Below, one piece after another: positions 1-7,987 of a stretch of 64,000 bases of DNA. The notes below the pieces were generated by a model. That model had not been told where the DNA came from, did no database searches, and saw only the letters and a list, made by a program, of their open reading frames with translations. Every line of letters starts with the position of its first letter. Position 1 is the stretch's first letter. Source of the DNA: an uncultured Marvinbryantia sp. (GTDB lineage Bacteria > Bacillota > Clostridia > Lachnospirales > Lachnospiraceae); contig NZ_CAJKOX010000001.1 of the NCBI RefSeq assembly GCF_905201705.1, forward strand, positions 62,001-126,000. Direction: 5' to 3'. The position numbers and the translations under genes are program-made.

Positions 1-159
1 CATCACTGAAAACATTCCCATATCCAGCGCTGCCGCCGCCTTCGCCCTGCACCCTTCTATCCTTGCCGATTCCTCGGCAGTACAGAGAAGGGACAAAAAC
101 AGGACGCTTACGAGACTGAGAAAAACTGAGATTGTCCCTTTTCCGTAACACCGTTTCAT
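1..159 (-). CDS. DUF5702-like Tad/Flp pilus-locus protein, N-terminal part
   Basis: Partial gene: 53 codons are visible and the rest lies beyond the window edge. The product starts MKRCYGKGTISVFLSL, followed by a hydrophobic stretch ending near residue 26, then a segment rich in Glu, Arg and Ala (ESARIEGCRAKAAAALDMG). I recognise this as the beginning of DUF5702-type proteins, which occur with Tad/Flp pilus assembly genes in Clostridia and resemble a large TadE/TadG-like pseudopilin with one N-terminal membrane anchor. An AGGTACGAC sequence lies just upstream of the ATG as a weak ribosome site. The Flp pilin gene ends 13 bases upstream in the same orientation, so they are probably co-transcribed. 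The function of DUF5702 is not known to me beyond this association. Confidence 0.7.
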   Translation of the reverse strand, partial: MKRCYGKGTISVFLSLVSVLFLSLLCTAEESARIEGCRAKAAAALDMGMFSVM

Positions 160-171
160 GTCGTACCTCCG

Positions 172-342
172 TTAAATACTGTTGCTTTGACTGACAATTT
201 TTTTAAAGATGTTGTTTACCAGACTGGTAAGCTGACTCTTGAAGATGATAACCAGACCGATAAGAACCACGATGATGAGAATGATTTCCACAGTGCTGAT
301 ACCGTCTTCTTCTTCGCAAAGTCGCGTAAAAAAATGTCTCAT
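172..342 (-). CDS. Flp1-family type IVb pilin
   Basis: A 56-residue protein with a basic/acidic start (MRHFFTRLCEEEDGIST), a processing-like Gly followed by ISTVEI, then one long hydrophobic helix (residues about 19-36) and a short Lys/Asn-rich tail. This is the layout of Flp major pilins of the Tad system: a prepilin peptidase cuts after the Gly, and the Glu at position +5 or +6 helps assembly. The ATG at 342 is preferred over an upstream in-frame start at 465 because an AGAGGTG ribosome site sits just before it and family length is about 55 residues. The pilus would serve surface attachment. It is followed by the DUF5702-like gene. Confidence 0.8.
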   Translation of the reverse strand: MRHFFTRLCEEEDGISTVEIILIIVVLIGLVIIFKSQLTSLVNNIFKKIVSQSNSI

Positions 343-451
343 ATTATTCACCTCTTTTCCTGAAGATTTTTCCATCCTTAAGGGGCAGGTCGGAATAGTC
401 CTGATGTTCCAACCGCACAGGTGGAAATTTTTCCTAAACAGAAGAACCCGC

Positions 452-532
452 CGGGCAGCCTGCACAAAGGCTTTGCGATTAAGCGGCGCAAAGAGCCAAT
501 ATCCCCGTAAGGAAGGAACGCCAGGCTGCTGC
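452..532 (-). ncRNA. Candidate structured leader upstream of the Flp pilin gene
   Basis: In the gap between the pilin gene and mtnN (343-793), nested inverted repeats stand out. Arms at 455-462 and 522-529 (GCAGCCTG/CAGGCTGC) pair perfectly and enclose a second hairpin with arms at 471-477 and 487-493 (CTTTGCG/CGCAAAG). Read on the minus strand the block lies about 110 bases 5' of the pilin ATG and contains CGCAAAGCC, a string also found in class I c-di-GMP riboswitches. The other hallmarks of that riboswitch (GGGCAAACC, tetraloop and receptor) are not evident. It could be a divergent riboswitch, a different leader RNA, or an unrelated hairpin. In 601-793 I see only an AT-rich stretch that probably holds the mtnN promoter. 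Confidence 0.25.
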
Positions 533-793
533 GCAGACCGTTTTGTAAGGCGCGAGAGGAATCTGCTCCGTGCAGACCATGCGCTATGCAGTTTTTAGCC
601 CGTATTCAAGGGTTTTATGCCGAACCGGCGGATTTTAGATGTTTAGAATGATTGCATTATATATGATTTGAGAATATATGTCAATAGTTTGTGATGAATA
701 AAAATAAAAATATTTTTGTTGCTATTTCCGGAAATCTTATTTATACTATTTATAAGGGATGGCAGCATCAGGAAGGGATACAGGTATGATATT

Positions 794-1495
794 ATGAAGA
801 AAATAGGCATTATCGGGGCAATGGAAGTAGAGGTCGCGCAGCTTAAAGCGACGATGTGGCAGCAGCGCATGGTGACGCGCGCGAAGATGAATTTTCTGGA
901 GGGTATTCTGGAGGATCATTCGGTGGTCGTGGTAAGGAGCGGTATCGGAAAGGTAAACGCGGCAGTCTGCGCGCAGATTCTGAAGGATGAATTTAAAGTG
1001 GACGTTATTATTAATACAGGAATCGCCGGCTCTCTGAAATCGGAGATCAATATCGGAGACGTTGTGATCTCCACGGATGTGGTGCATCACGACATGGATG
1101 CAACTGGTTTTGGCTATCCGGCAGGTCAGGTGCCGCAGATGGAAGTATTTTCCTTTAAAGCGGATGCAAACCTGCGGAAGATTGCAAAAGAAGTCTGCCA
1201 GCGCGTAAATCCGGACATCCATGTATTTGAGGGCAGGATCGTGAGCGGCGACCAGTTTATCTGCGACAGACCGACGAAAGACCGGCTTGCGGAAACCTTC
1301 GGAGGGTACTGCACGGAAATGGAGGGCGCTGCGATCGCGCATACCGCGTATCTGAATAATATTCCGTTTGTGATTATCCGCGCTATCTCCGACAAAGCGG
1401 ACGACAGCGCAAACATGGACTACGAAACCTTTGAAAAGATGGCGGTGGAGCACAGCGTCCGTCTGGTGTGCGGCTTCATCCGCGAGCTGGATTAA
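794..1495 (+). CDS. mtnN: 5'-methylthioadenosine/S-adenosylhomocysteine nucleosidase
   Basis: The 233-residue product hydrolyses the N-glycosidic bond of MTA and SAH (and 5'-deoxyadenosine), feeding methionine salvage and activated-methyl recycling in the cytoplasm. Recognised from the family start MKKIGIIGAMEVEV (Glu13 matches the catalytic Glu12 of the E. coli enzyme), the SGIGKVNAA loop, the EMEGAAIAH substrate-binding segment and the ISDKAD motif, whose Asp near residue 200 is the catalytic acid. Length matches the family (about 230). The ATG at 794 is chosen because it begins the conserved sequence and has AGGAAGGGA about 15 bases upstream; the longer open frame from 716 adds non-conserved residues. 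It stands alone, followed by a shared terminator with typA. Confidence 0.96.
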   Translation: MKKIGIIGAMEVEVAQLKATMWQQRMVTRAKMNFLEGILEDHSVVVVRSGIGKVNAAVCAQILKDEFKVDVIINTGIAGSLKSEINIGDVVISTDVVHHDMDATGFGYPAGQVPQMEVFSFKADANLRKIAKEVCQRVNPDIHVFEGRIVSGDQFICDRPTKDRLAETFGGYCTEMEGAAIAHTAYLNNIPFVIIRAISDKADDSANMDYETFEKMAVEHSVRLVCGFIRELD

Positions 1496-1544
1496 AAATG
1501 AAAGCGGGATGCCGTAAAGCATAGAAGCATTTCACCAATCAAAT

Positions 1545-1592
1545 AAAACAGGAGAGCATTCGCGGATCTGCGCCGATGTTCTCCTGTTTTTT
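1545..1592. terminator. Bidirectional terminator between mtnN and typA
   Basis: Inverted repeat AAAACAGGAGA (1545-1555) / TCTCCTGTTTT (1580-1590) with a T-run on the plus strand and the matching A-run on the other side. It ends both convergent genes. Confidence 0.85.
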
Positions 1593-1637
1593 GTTGCCCT
1601 GTATCCGAAGGGAGCTGCCGGTGGCAGATCCTGTAGG

Positions 1638-3470
1638 TTACTGATTATTTTTCTTAAATGCCGCTCTCTTGCGCATGGTCGGATCAAGGATCTTCTTGCG
1701 GATGCGCAGGCTTTTCGGGGTAACCTCCAGAAGCTCGTCGGTGTCGATGAACTCCAGCGCCTGCTCAAGGCTGAGGACGCGCGGCGGCGTCAGCTTGAGG
1801 GCGTCGTCGGAGCCGGAGGCGCGGGTATTTGTCAGATGCTTGGTCTTGCAGACGTTCAGCTCGATGTCGTCGGTCTTGCCGTTCTGTCCGATGACCATGC
1901 CGGAGTAAACCTTTTCGCCCGGCCCGATAAAGAGGGTGCCGCGTTCCTGGGCGGCGAACAGACCATAGGTGACGGACTCGCCGGATTCAAAGGCGATCAG
2001 AGAACCCTGCTTGCGGTACTGGATATCTCCCTTGTAGGGACCGTAGCCGTCGTAGGTGGTGTTCAGGATACCGTTTCCTTTGGTGTCGGTGAGAAATTCG
2101 CCGCGATAGCCGATCAGACCGCGCGCCGGGATGGAAAACTCCAGACGGGTGTAGCCGCCGCTTCCCTGGCTCATGCCCTGCAGCTCACCCTTGCGGCTGC
2201 TTAGCTTATTGATAACGGTACCGGAAAATTCCTCCGGAACGTCGACGTATGCAATTTCCATCGGCTCCAGCTTTCTGCCGCGCTCGTCCTGTTTATAGAG
2301 CACTTCCGCCTTGCTCACTGCAAATTCGTAACCCTCGCGGCGCATATTCTCGATCAGAACGGAAAGATGCAGCTCGCCGCGCCCGGATACCTTGTAGCAC
2401 TCGGTCTCCTCGGTTTCCTCCACACGCAGGCTGACGTCTGTATTCAGCTCGCGGAACAGGCGGTCGCGCAGATGGCGGGAGGTCACAAATTTGCCCTCCT
2501 GCCCGGCGAGCGGGCTGTCGTTTACCATGAAGTGCATGGCGATGGTCGGCTCGGAAATCTTCTGGAACGGGATGGACTCCACATGCTCCGGAGAGCAGAG
2601 CGTATCGCCGATATGAAGGTCGGCAATGCCGGAGATGGCAACGATGGAGCCGGTGCCGGCTTCGTTTACGTCCACCTTGTTTAGGCCGTCAAACTCGTAG
2701 AGCTTGCTGATCTTTACCTTTTTCTGCTTGTCCGGATCATGGTGGTTTACCAGCACAGCGTCCTGATTAATGCGGATGGAACCGTTGTCCACCTTGCCGA
2801 TGCCGATACGGCCGACGTATTCGTTGTAGTCGATGGTGCTGATAAGCACCTGCAGCGGCGCGTCCGGGTTGCCCTTCGGAGCCGGGATATAGTTGATGAT
2901 CGTCTCAAAAAGCGGCGTCATGTCGCGGTGCTCGTCGGATAACTCCAGCACGGCGTAGCCTGCTTTTGCGGAGGCGTAGATAAACGGACAGTCAAGCTGC
3001 TCGTCGGAGGCGTCCAGGTCTATGAAAAGCTCCAGGATTTCGTCGATGACCTCGGCGGGTCGTGCCTCCGGGCGGTCGATCTTATTGATACAGACGATGA
3101 CCGGAAGATCGAGATCCAGTGCCTTGCGCAGCACGAACTTTGTCTGCGGCATGGAGCCTTCGAAGGCGTCAACGACAAGGATAACGCCATCCACCATTTT
3201 CAGAACACGCTCCACCTCGCCGCCGAAATCAGCGTGCCCCGGAGTGTCTACGATGTTGATTTTGTAGTCGTTGTAATATACGGCGGTATTTTTTGAAAGA
3301 ATTGTGATGCCGCGTTCGCGCTCAATGTCGTTGGAGTCCATGACGCGCTCGGCAACCGCCTGATTTTCGCGGAATACGCCGCTCTGCTTCAGCAGCTCGT
3401 CCACCAGTGTTGTTTTGCCGTGGTCGACATGGGCAATGATGGCGATGTTGCGGATTTTTTCCTGATTCAT
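1638..3470 (-). CDS. typA: Translational GTPase TypA/BipA
   Basis: A 610-residue ribosome-associated GTPase of the translation-factor superfamily, linked to ribosome assembly and stress adaptation. Visible features: P-loop AHVDHGKTT near residues 12-20, switch I ERGITI, G3 DTPGHADF, G4 NKID, then EF-G-like domains and the BipA-specific C-terminal domain (ARGLIGYRGEFLTDTKGNG, NVCKTKHLTNTRASG). Length equals the family norm. The start at 3470 (MNQEKIRNIAII) follows AGAGGG; the 15-residue upstream extension in frame is not family-like. Transcribed alone from a predicted promoter at 3601-3628, convergent with mtnN. Confidence 0.97.
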   Translation of the reverse strand: MNQEKIRNIAIIAHVDHGKTTLVDELLKQSGVFRENQAVAERVMDSNDIERERGITILSKNTAVYYNDYKINIVDTPGHADFGGEVERVLKMVDGVILVVDAFEGSMPQTKFVLRKALDLDLPVIVCINKIDRPEARPAEVIDEILELFIDLDASDEQLDCPFIYASAKAGYAVLELSDEHRDMTPLFETIINYIPAPKGNPDAPLQVLISTIDYNEYVGRIGIGKVDNGSIRINQDAVLVNHHDPDKQKKVKISKLYEFDGLNKVDVNEAGTGSIVAISGIADLHIGDTLCSPEHVESIPFQKISEPTIAMHFMVNDSPLAGQEGKFVTSRHLRDRLFRELNTDVSLRVEETEETECYKVSGRGELHLSVLIENMRREGYEFAVSKAEVLYKQDERGRKLEPMEIAYVDVPEEFSGTVINKLSSRKGELQGMSQGSGGYTRLEFSIPARGLIGYRGEFLTDTKGNGILNTTYDGYGPYKGDIQYRKQGSLIAFESGESVTYGLFAAQERGTLFIGPGEKVYSGMVIGQNGKTDDIELNVCKTKHLTNTRASGSDDALKLTPPRVLSLEQALEFIDTDELLEVTPKSLRIRKKILDPTMRKRAAFKKNNQ

Positions 3471-3600
3471 ATGTTTCCCTCTTTCCTGATATAGCTTCCT
3501 GAATAATTCGAACAAGTGATGCCTTTAGCGAGCCCCAGGGTCATGTTTTTTCGCATAAGTGCGAAATACAAAATCTTTTGTCCCTAGCATCGCTTCATAT

Positions 3601-3628
3601 AGTATACCAGAAATTTTCCGATTGACAA
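3601..3628 (-). promoter_or_regulatory. Predicted sigma-A promoter of typA
   Basis: On the minus strand, TTGTCA and TATACT are separated by 16 bases, about 130 bases 5' of the typA start codon. Prediction from consensus only. Confidence 0.55.
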
Positions 3629-3678
3629 GGGCTTTATTATAGGATATGGTTCTTACATTACAACTAATGAGCGGAAAA

Positions 3679-3812
3679 GTTACTGTTCAGGTCAGGACTT
3701 TGCATTCACTGCAAAGTCCGTAAGAAAGTGATACAGGTGTGAGCAAATCCCATTCGCGGAGCGAATTTTAAATGGATTTGCGAATGTTACTGTGAACGAC
3801 GTGAACAGTAAC
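3679..3812. mobile_element. MITE-like inverted-repeat element, 134-bp copy A
   Basis: The element starts GTTACTGTTCA and ends TGAACAGTAAC, a perfect 11-bp terminal inverted repeat. It is flanked by an exact 8-bp direct repeat GCGGAAAA (3671-3678 and 3813-3820), the signature of transposition. Internally it holds a 10-bp-stem hairpin GGACTTTGCA-ttcac-TGCAAAGTCC (3695-3719) and a second palindromic part around TTCGCGGAGCGAA. There is no coding capacity; a non-autonomous element mobilised by an unseen transposase is likely. A near-identical copy of the same length sits at 14779-14912 and a 53-bp derivative at 13454-13506. The right end lies 75 bases before the next gene's start. Confidence 0.85.
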
Positions 3813-3887
3813 GCGGAAAATACTTCGGAAAACCGCGGAAAGCGGCGCAGGAAACTGCGCGTTCAAAGAAGAGAAAGGAATCGAAAA

Positions 3888-4460
3888 ATGGCGGGAAAGA
3901 AAAAAGGACGCCGCGCCCATCTGGACGCGTTTAAAAAGAATGAAAAAGGGGAATATATCTATACCGGAAAGCAATATGCGTTTGATGAGACGAATATAAA
4001 ATGGAAGACGGCGGCGATAAGGCTGGGAGCGGTCTGGACGGCGATGATGGCGGCGATGATCGCAAACGGCTGCATTCCGGCGCCGGGAATGGCGAACTGC
4101 TTTTACGTGCTGCTGCCGTACGCGGCGCAGGTGGTGGCGGCGGCGAGCCTGGGGACGGCGCTGTTTGCGCTGCTTTCGGCGGGAAATCCCCTGCGTGAAT
4201 ATCAATATGAAGCGGCGGTGAAGAAAATTCCGATGCGATCGCAGCTTACGGCGGCCTTTGCAGGGGTGAATATGCTGGGCGAAATGATCTATCTTGTGCG
4301 AAATGGCGCAGAAAGCGCGGCTGGCATGGCGGTACTGTTTCTCGTGCTGGAGACAATGGCGTGCCTTTGTGCGCTGTGGATATACAGATTTTCTAAAAAT
4401 TGGTTTTTACAGGTATCGCCAATTGACAATCTGTCTAAAAAACAGTATAATTGCAAGTAA
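3888..4460 (+). CDS. Hypothetical membrane protein, about four helices
   Basis: A 190-residue protein of unknown function. The N-terminus is basic (MAGKKKGRRAHLDAFKKNEKG) and cytoplasmic-looking, followed by hydrophobic segments at about residues 43-60, 68-95, 117-135 and 145-162. I do not recognise a named family. The start at 3888 is preferred because it has GAGAAAGGAA upstream; the longer open frame from 3792 begins inside the neighbouring repeat element and is not credible. The last codons overlap the strong promoter of oppA, so it probably belongs to a different transcription unit from the transporter. Confidence 0.65.
   Translation: MAGKKKGRRAHLDAFKKNEKGEYIYTGKQYAFDETNIKWKTAAIRLGAVWTAMMAAMIANGCIPAPGMANCFYVLLPYAAQVVAAASLGTALFALLSAGNPLREYQYEAAVKKIPMRSQLTAAFAGVNMLGEMIYLVRNGAESAAGMAVLFLVLETMACLCALWIYRFSKNWFLQVSPIDNLSKKQYNCK
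4423..4451 (+). promoter_or_regulatory. Consensus sigma-A promoter of the opp operon
   Basis: TTGACA and TATAAT, both perfect, are separated by 17 bases. The promoter overlaps the end of the preceding gene and lies about 40 bases before the oppA start. Confidence 0.85.
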
Positions 4461-4491
4461 GTTTCAAATACACACAAGGAGGATATAATGT

Positions 4492-6801
4492 ATGTTTAAT
4501 GTTAAGAAACTGTTAGCGCTTACACTGACAGCAGGTATGTGCTTTGGTTCCGTGGCAAGTGTATTTGCTGAAGAAACCACAGAAGCTGCTACCGAAGCGG
4601 TAAGTGAAGCTGCTGAAGCTGCTGAGAAAGCGGCAAACACGCTGGTATACGGCGAAGACGCGATGGACGGAAAATTTTCTCCGTTCTTCTACACTGCAGT
4701 GCCCGATGAGGACGTTGTAAGAATGCTGTTCCCGTTCCTTCTGGAGGGAGACCGCGAGGGCGCGATCATTCTGAATGGTATCGAGGGTGAAACACGTGAG
4801 TATAACGGCACGGATTACACCTACTACGGAATCGCAGACTGCGAGATCGTGGAAAATGAAGATGGAACGGTAGATTATAATATCACGATGAGAGACGACC
4901 TCGTATGGTCCGACGGCGAGCCGATGACCATTGACGACGCGATCTTCTCACTTTATGTATACTGCGACCCGACCTACGACGGAAATACCACCATGTTTGC
5001 ACTTCCGATCGAGGGTATGACCGAGTACCGCAGCGGTATGGAATCCTTGTTCAGCCTGCTGACAGCAGCCGGTGAGGACAATACTGATTTCACATACTGG
5101 GATGAGGCTACACAGACTGCATTCTGGGCAGATCTGAACCAGGCAGGCGAAGCGTTTGCACAGTCTATCGTAGACTATGTGATCGCAGCAGGCTACAACG
5201 CAGAGGGCGACTCTGTTGCAGCATGCGCGGCAAACTGGGGCTACACACTGGATGAAGGCGCAACAACCGCGGACTTCTTCAAAGCTATGGTAGAGGCTTA
5301 TGAGGGCGACTATCTTACCATGTCTGACACAGAAAAGGCAGACTCTACGCTTCAGGATCTGATGGAAGACTACGATGCATACAGCATTGGTGTGGAGACA
5401 GGCGAATCCGCTCCGTCCATCAGCGGCATCAAGAAGACCGGTGATTATTCGATGACGATCACCACGACCACTGTTGACGCTACGGCGATCTACCAGTTAA
5501 GCGCCATGATTGCTCCGCTTCATTATTATGGCGATAAAGAAGCATTTGACGTTGACAACAACAACTTCGGATTCCCGAAGGGCGACCTGTCCGGTGTGAA
5601 GTCTCACACGACACAGCCGCTGGGTGCTGGTCCGTACACCTTCGAAAGCTATGAGAACGGCGTTGCAACCGTAAAGGCAAATCCGCTGTACTACAAGGGC
5701 GAGCCGAAGATCGAATACATCAACTTCCAGTTCGTACAGGAAGCAGATAAAGCAAGCGGCGTAGGCGCAGGCACACTGGATATCGCAAGCCCGTCCTTCA
5801 GCCTTGACACGATTGACGAGATGACCGCACTGAACGGCGGCAGCGAGGACTTTGACGGCGACGTGATCACCATCAAGACCGTGGCAAACCTTGGATACGG
5901 CTACATCGGTATCAACGCGAAGAATGTATGCGTTGGCGGCGAGCCGGGTTCCGAGGCTTCCAAGAATCTGCGCAAGGGTATTGCGACCGTTCTGTCCGTA
6001 TACCGCGATGTGGCTATGGATTCCTACTACGGCGAGTGGGCAAACGTAATCAACTACCCGATCTCTGATACTTCCTGGGCAGCACCGCGTGTTACCGACG
6101 AGGGCTACAAGATCGCATTCTCTACAGACGTAAACGGAAATCCGATCTACACGGACGATATGACAGAGGATGAGAAGTATGCAGCAGCTCTGCAGGCGGC
6201 GCTTGGTTTCTTTGAAGCGGCAGGCTACACCGTAGAGGACGGCAAGCTGACAGCAGCTCCGGAAGGCGCATCTCTGGAATATGAGATCATGATCCCGGGC
6301 AGCGGCATCGGTGACCACCCGAACTTTATGATCCTTACACTGGCAAAGGATGCACTGGCAACCATCGGCTTCAACTTGATCGTTACCGATCTCTCCGACG
6401 GTACGGTTACCATCGGAAACAACCTGGATGCAGGAACCGCAGAAATGTGGACAATGGCATGGCAGGCAACGGCAGATCCGGATATGTACCAGATCTACTA
6501 CTCCGACGTTGCAAATGGCGGAAAGAACCCGGGCGGCAGCAACAAGTACTACGCTATCGAGGATGCAGAGCTTGACGAACTGATCATGGCTGCACGTCAG
6601 TCCACCGACCAGGCATACCGTAAGATCATCTACAAAGAGTGCCTGGACAGAATCGTAGACTGGGCGACTGAGATTCCGGTTTACCAGCGTCAGAACTGCC
6701 TGATCTTCTCTACGGAGCGTGTAAACATGGATACCGTTACTCCGGATATCACAACCTACTGGTTATGGTATAACGATATCGAGAAGATGGAGCTTAACTA
6801 A
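4492..6801 (+). CDS. oppA: Oligopeptide ABC transporter, substrate-binding protein (OppA family, enlarged)
   Basis: A 769-residue extracellular solute-binding protein of family 5 that captures peptides for the permeases encoded downstream. An N-terminal signal peptide (MFNVKKLLALTLTAG... cut after VFA) is followed by a Glu/Ala-rich linker and then family-5 motifs such as YNITMRDDLVWSDGEPMT and a late WATEIPVYQRQN segment. No clear lipobox is present, so the anchoring mode is uncertain. It is about 200 residues longer than typical OppA proteins; extra sequence lies at about residues 185-310, between the MFALPIEGM strand and the ISGIKKTGDYS strand. An AAGGAGG site precedes the start. Two hairpins after the gene may reduce transcription of the permease genes, keeping the binding protein in excess. 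Confidence 0.9.
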   Translation: MFNVKKLLALTLTAGMCFGSVASVFAEETTEAATEAVSEAAEAAEKAANTLVYGEDAMDGKFSPFFYTAVPDEDVVRMLFPFLLEGDREGAIILNGIEGETREYNGTDYTYYGIADCEIVENEDGTVDYNITMRDDLVWSDGEPMTIDDAIFSLYVYCDPTYDGNTTMFALPIEGMTEYRSGMESLFSLLTAAGEDNTDFTYWDEATQTAFWADLNQAGEAFAQSIVDYVIAAGYNAEGDSVAACAANWGYTLDEGATTADFFKAMVEAYEGDYLTMSDTEKADSTLQDLMEDYDAYSIGVETGESAPSISGIKKTGDYSMTITTTTVDATAIYQLSAMIAPLHYYGDKEAFDVDNNNFGFPKGDLSGVKSHTTQPLGAGPYTFESYENGVATVKANPLYYKGEPKIEYINFQFVQEADKASGVGAGTLDIASPSFSLDTIDEMTALNGGSEDFDGDVITIKTVANLGYGYIGINAKNVCVGGEPGSEASKNLRKGIATVLSVYRDVAMDSYYGEWANVINYPISDTSWAAPRVTDEGYKIAFSTDVNGNPIYTDDMTEDEKYAAALQAALGFFEAAGYTVEDGKLTAAPEGASLEYEIMIPGSGIGDHPNFMILTLAKDALATIGFNLIVTDLSDGTVTIGNNLDAGTAEMWTMAWQATADPDMYQIYYSDVANGGKNPGGSNKYYAIEDAELDELIMAARQSTDQAYRKIIYKECLDRIVDWATEIPVYQRQNCLIFSTERVNMDTVTPDITTYWLWYNDIEKMELN

Positions 6802-6839
6802 AGACACTTAAAATTGAATCCCTGGAATTATAAGGGCTG

Positions 6840-6964
6840 CTCTGCGGCGGGAAACGCCGCAGAGTAGATTTTAATTGCCTATATGCATTTTTGCTGTTCT
6901 GCATATAAGGCAGTCGCTTGGATTGTGGGATGCAAACGTCTGTCTTATATGCAGAGCTTTTTTA
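6840..6964 (+). terminator. Two hairpins between oppA and oppB, likely partial terminators
   Basis: Hairpin 1 is CTCTGCGGCG/CGCCGCAGAG (6840-6864) with only a weak T-rich tail. Hairpin 2 has 15-bp arms at 6899-6913 and 6940-6954 (CTGCATATAAG.../...CTTATATGCAG) followed by a T-run. Since oppB has no obvious promoter of its own, read-through is expected, giving more oppA than oppBCDF mRNA. Confidence 0.7.
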
Positions 6965-6986
6965 CTGTATAAAAGGAGGAAAATGA

Positions 6987-7973
6987 ATGCGTAAATATAT
7001 TACGAAGCGTCTGGCACTCTCAGTCGTTATTCTGTTTTTTGTCTGTTTCATTATTTACACACTGATGCGCTGCCTCCCTGCTTCCTATGTAGAAACGATG
7101 GCGATGCAGCTCAGCCAGCAGCCTGGCTCAAAAAGCTACCAGGAATGGCTGGCGCAGTTAAATGCCCAGTACCATATGGATGTCGGCATCATCCCGGGCT
7201 TTTTCATGCAGCTCGGCGAAATGCTGCGCGGCAACTTCGGTGATAGCTGGAAATTCACCGTTCCGGTTGTGGAGCAGTTTCAGAAGGTAATCGGCGTTTC
7301 CTTTGTGATGGGTGCGATCGCACTGATCCTGGAGCTGATTATAGCGATCCCGCTTGGCATTATCGCAGCGACAAAGCAGTATTCCAAGGCGGATTACGCG
7401 ATCACGGTGTTCGCGCTTGCCGGGATCTCCCTGCCGACCTTCTTCTTTGCCAGCCTGCTTAAACTTGTATTTTCCGTAAAACTTGGCTGGTTTGATCTGG
7501 TTGGTCTGACGGGACGCAATTATAATAACCTGGATTCGTTTGGGCGTATTCTCGATATGGCGCACCATCTTGTGCTTCCGATCGTCACGCTGGTGGTAAT
7601 CAGCGTCGGTTCTCTGATGCGCTACACCAGAACGAATATGCTGGAGGTCTTAAATGCCGATTATATCCGTACCGCACGCGCAAAAGGTCTCAGCGAGAGA
7701 AAGGTTATCTACCACCATGCGTTCCGCAACACGCTGATCCCGCTGGTAACGATTATCGGAAACTCTCTGCCGGGACTGTTCTCCGGCGCGCTTATCACGG
7801 AGACACTGTTTGCGATCCCCGGCATTGGATATACCTCTTACCAGGCAATGATTGCCGGCGATATTCCGTTTTCCATGTTTTATCTGACATTTATGGCAAT
7901 TCTGACGCTGGTGAGTAACCTGCTGGCAGATATCATGTACGCCGTGGTTGACCCGCGCGTGCGCATTTCGTAG
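6987..7973 (+). CDS. oppB: Oligopeptide ABC transporter permease, OppB type
   Basis: A 328-residue inner-membrane permease of the binding-protein-dependent transport family. It has an N-terminal helix (residues about 9-28), a periplasmic loop with the family-typical FGDSW motif, then five further helices. The EAA loop that contacts the ATPases is visible as DYIRTARAKGLSERKVIYHHAFRN (split here as DYIRTARAKGLSER and KVIYHHAFRN). Length and motifs match DppB/OppB. The AAAAGGAGGAAAATGA region supplies the ribosome site; an ATG four bases upstream is out of frame. It forms the membrane channel together with oppC. Confidence 0.95.
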   Translation: MRKYITKRLALSVVILFFVCFIIYTLMRCLPASYVETMAMQLSQQPGSKSYQEWLAQLNAQYHMDVGIIPGFFMQLGEMLRGNFGDSWKFTVPVVEQFQKVIGVSFVMGAIALILELIIAIPLGIIAATKQYSKADYAITVFALAGISLPTFFFASLLKLVFSVKLGWFDLVGLTGRNYNNLDSFGRILDMAHHLVLPIVTLVVISVGSLMRYTRTNMLEVLNADYIRTARAKGLSERKVIYHHAFRNTLIPLVTIIGNSLPGLFSGALITETLFAIPGIGYTSYQAMIAGDIPFSMFYLTFMAILTLVSNLLADIMYAVVDPRVRIS

Positions 7974-7987
7974 AAAGGGGGAGCAGT

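Noticed and set aside
452..532. Class I c-di-GMP riboswitch call
   Set aside because: Only one short consensus string matches; the conserved GGGCAAACC part and tetraloop receptor are not found, so only a structured-leader candidate is reported.
746..1522. 258-residue minus-strand frame over mtnN
   Set aside because: Shadow of the clear mtnN gene; no start signals and no family resemblance.
3792..3887. N-terminal extension of the small membrane protein starting in the repeat (GTG, MNDVNS)
   Set aside because: The same MNDVNS start appears in front of dapB because both come from the MITE end; the true starts have ribosome sites downstream.
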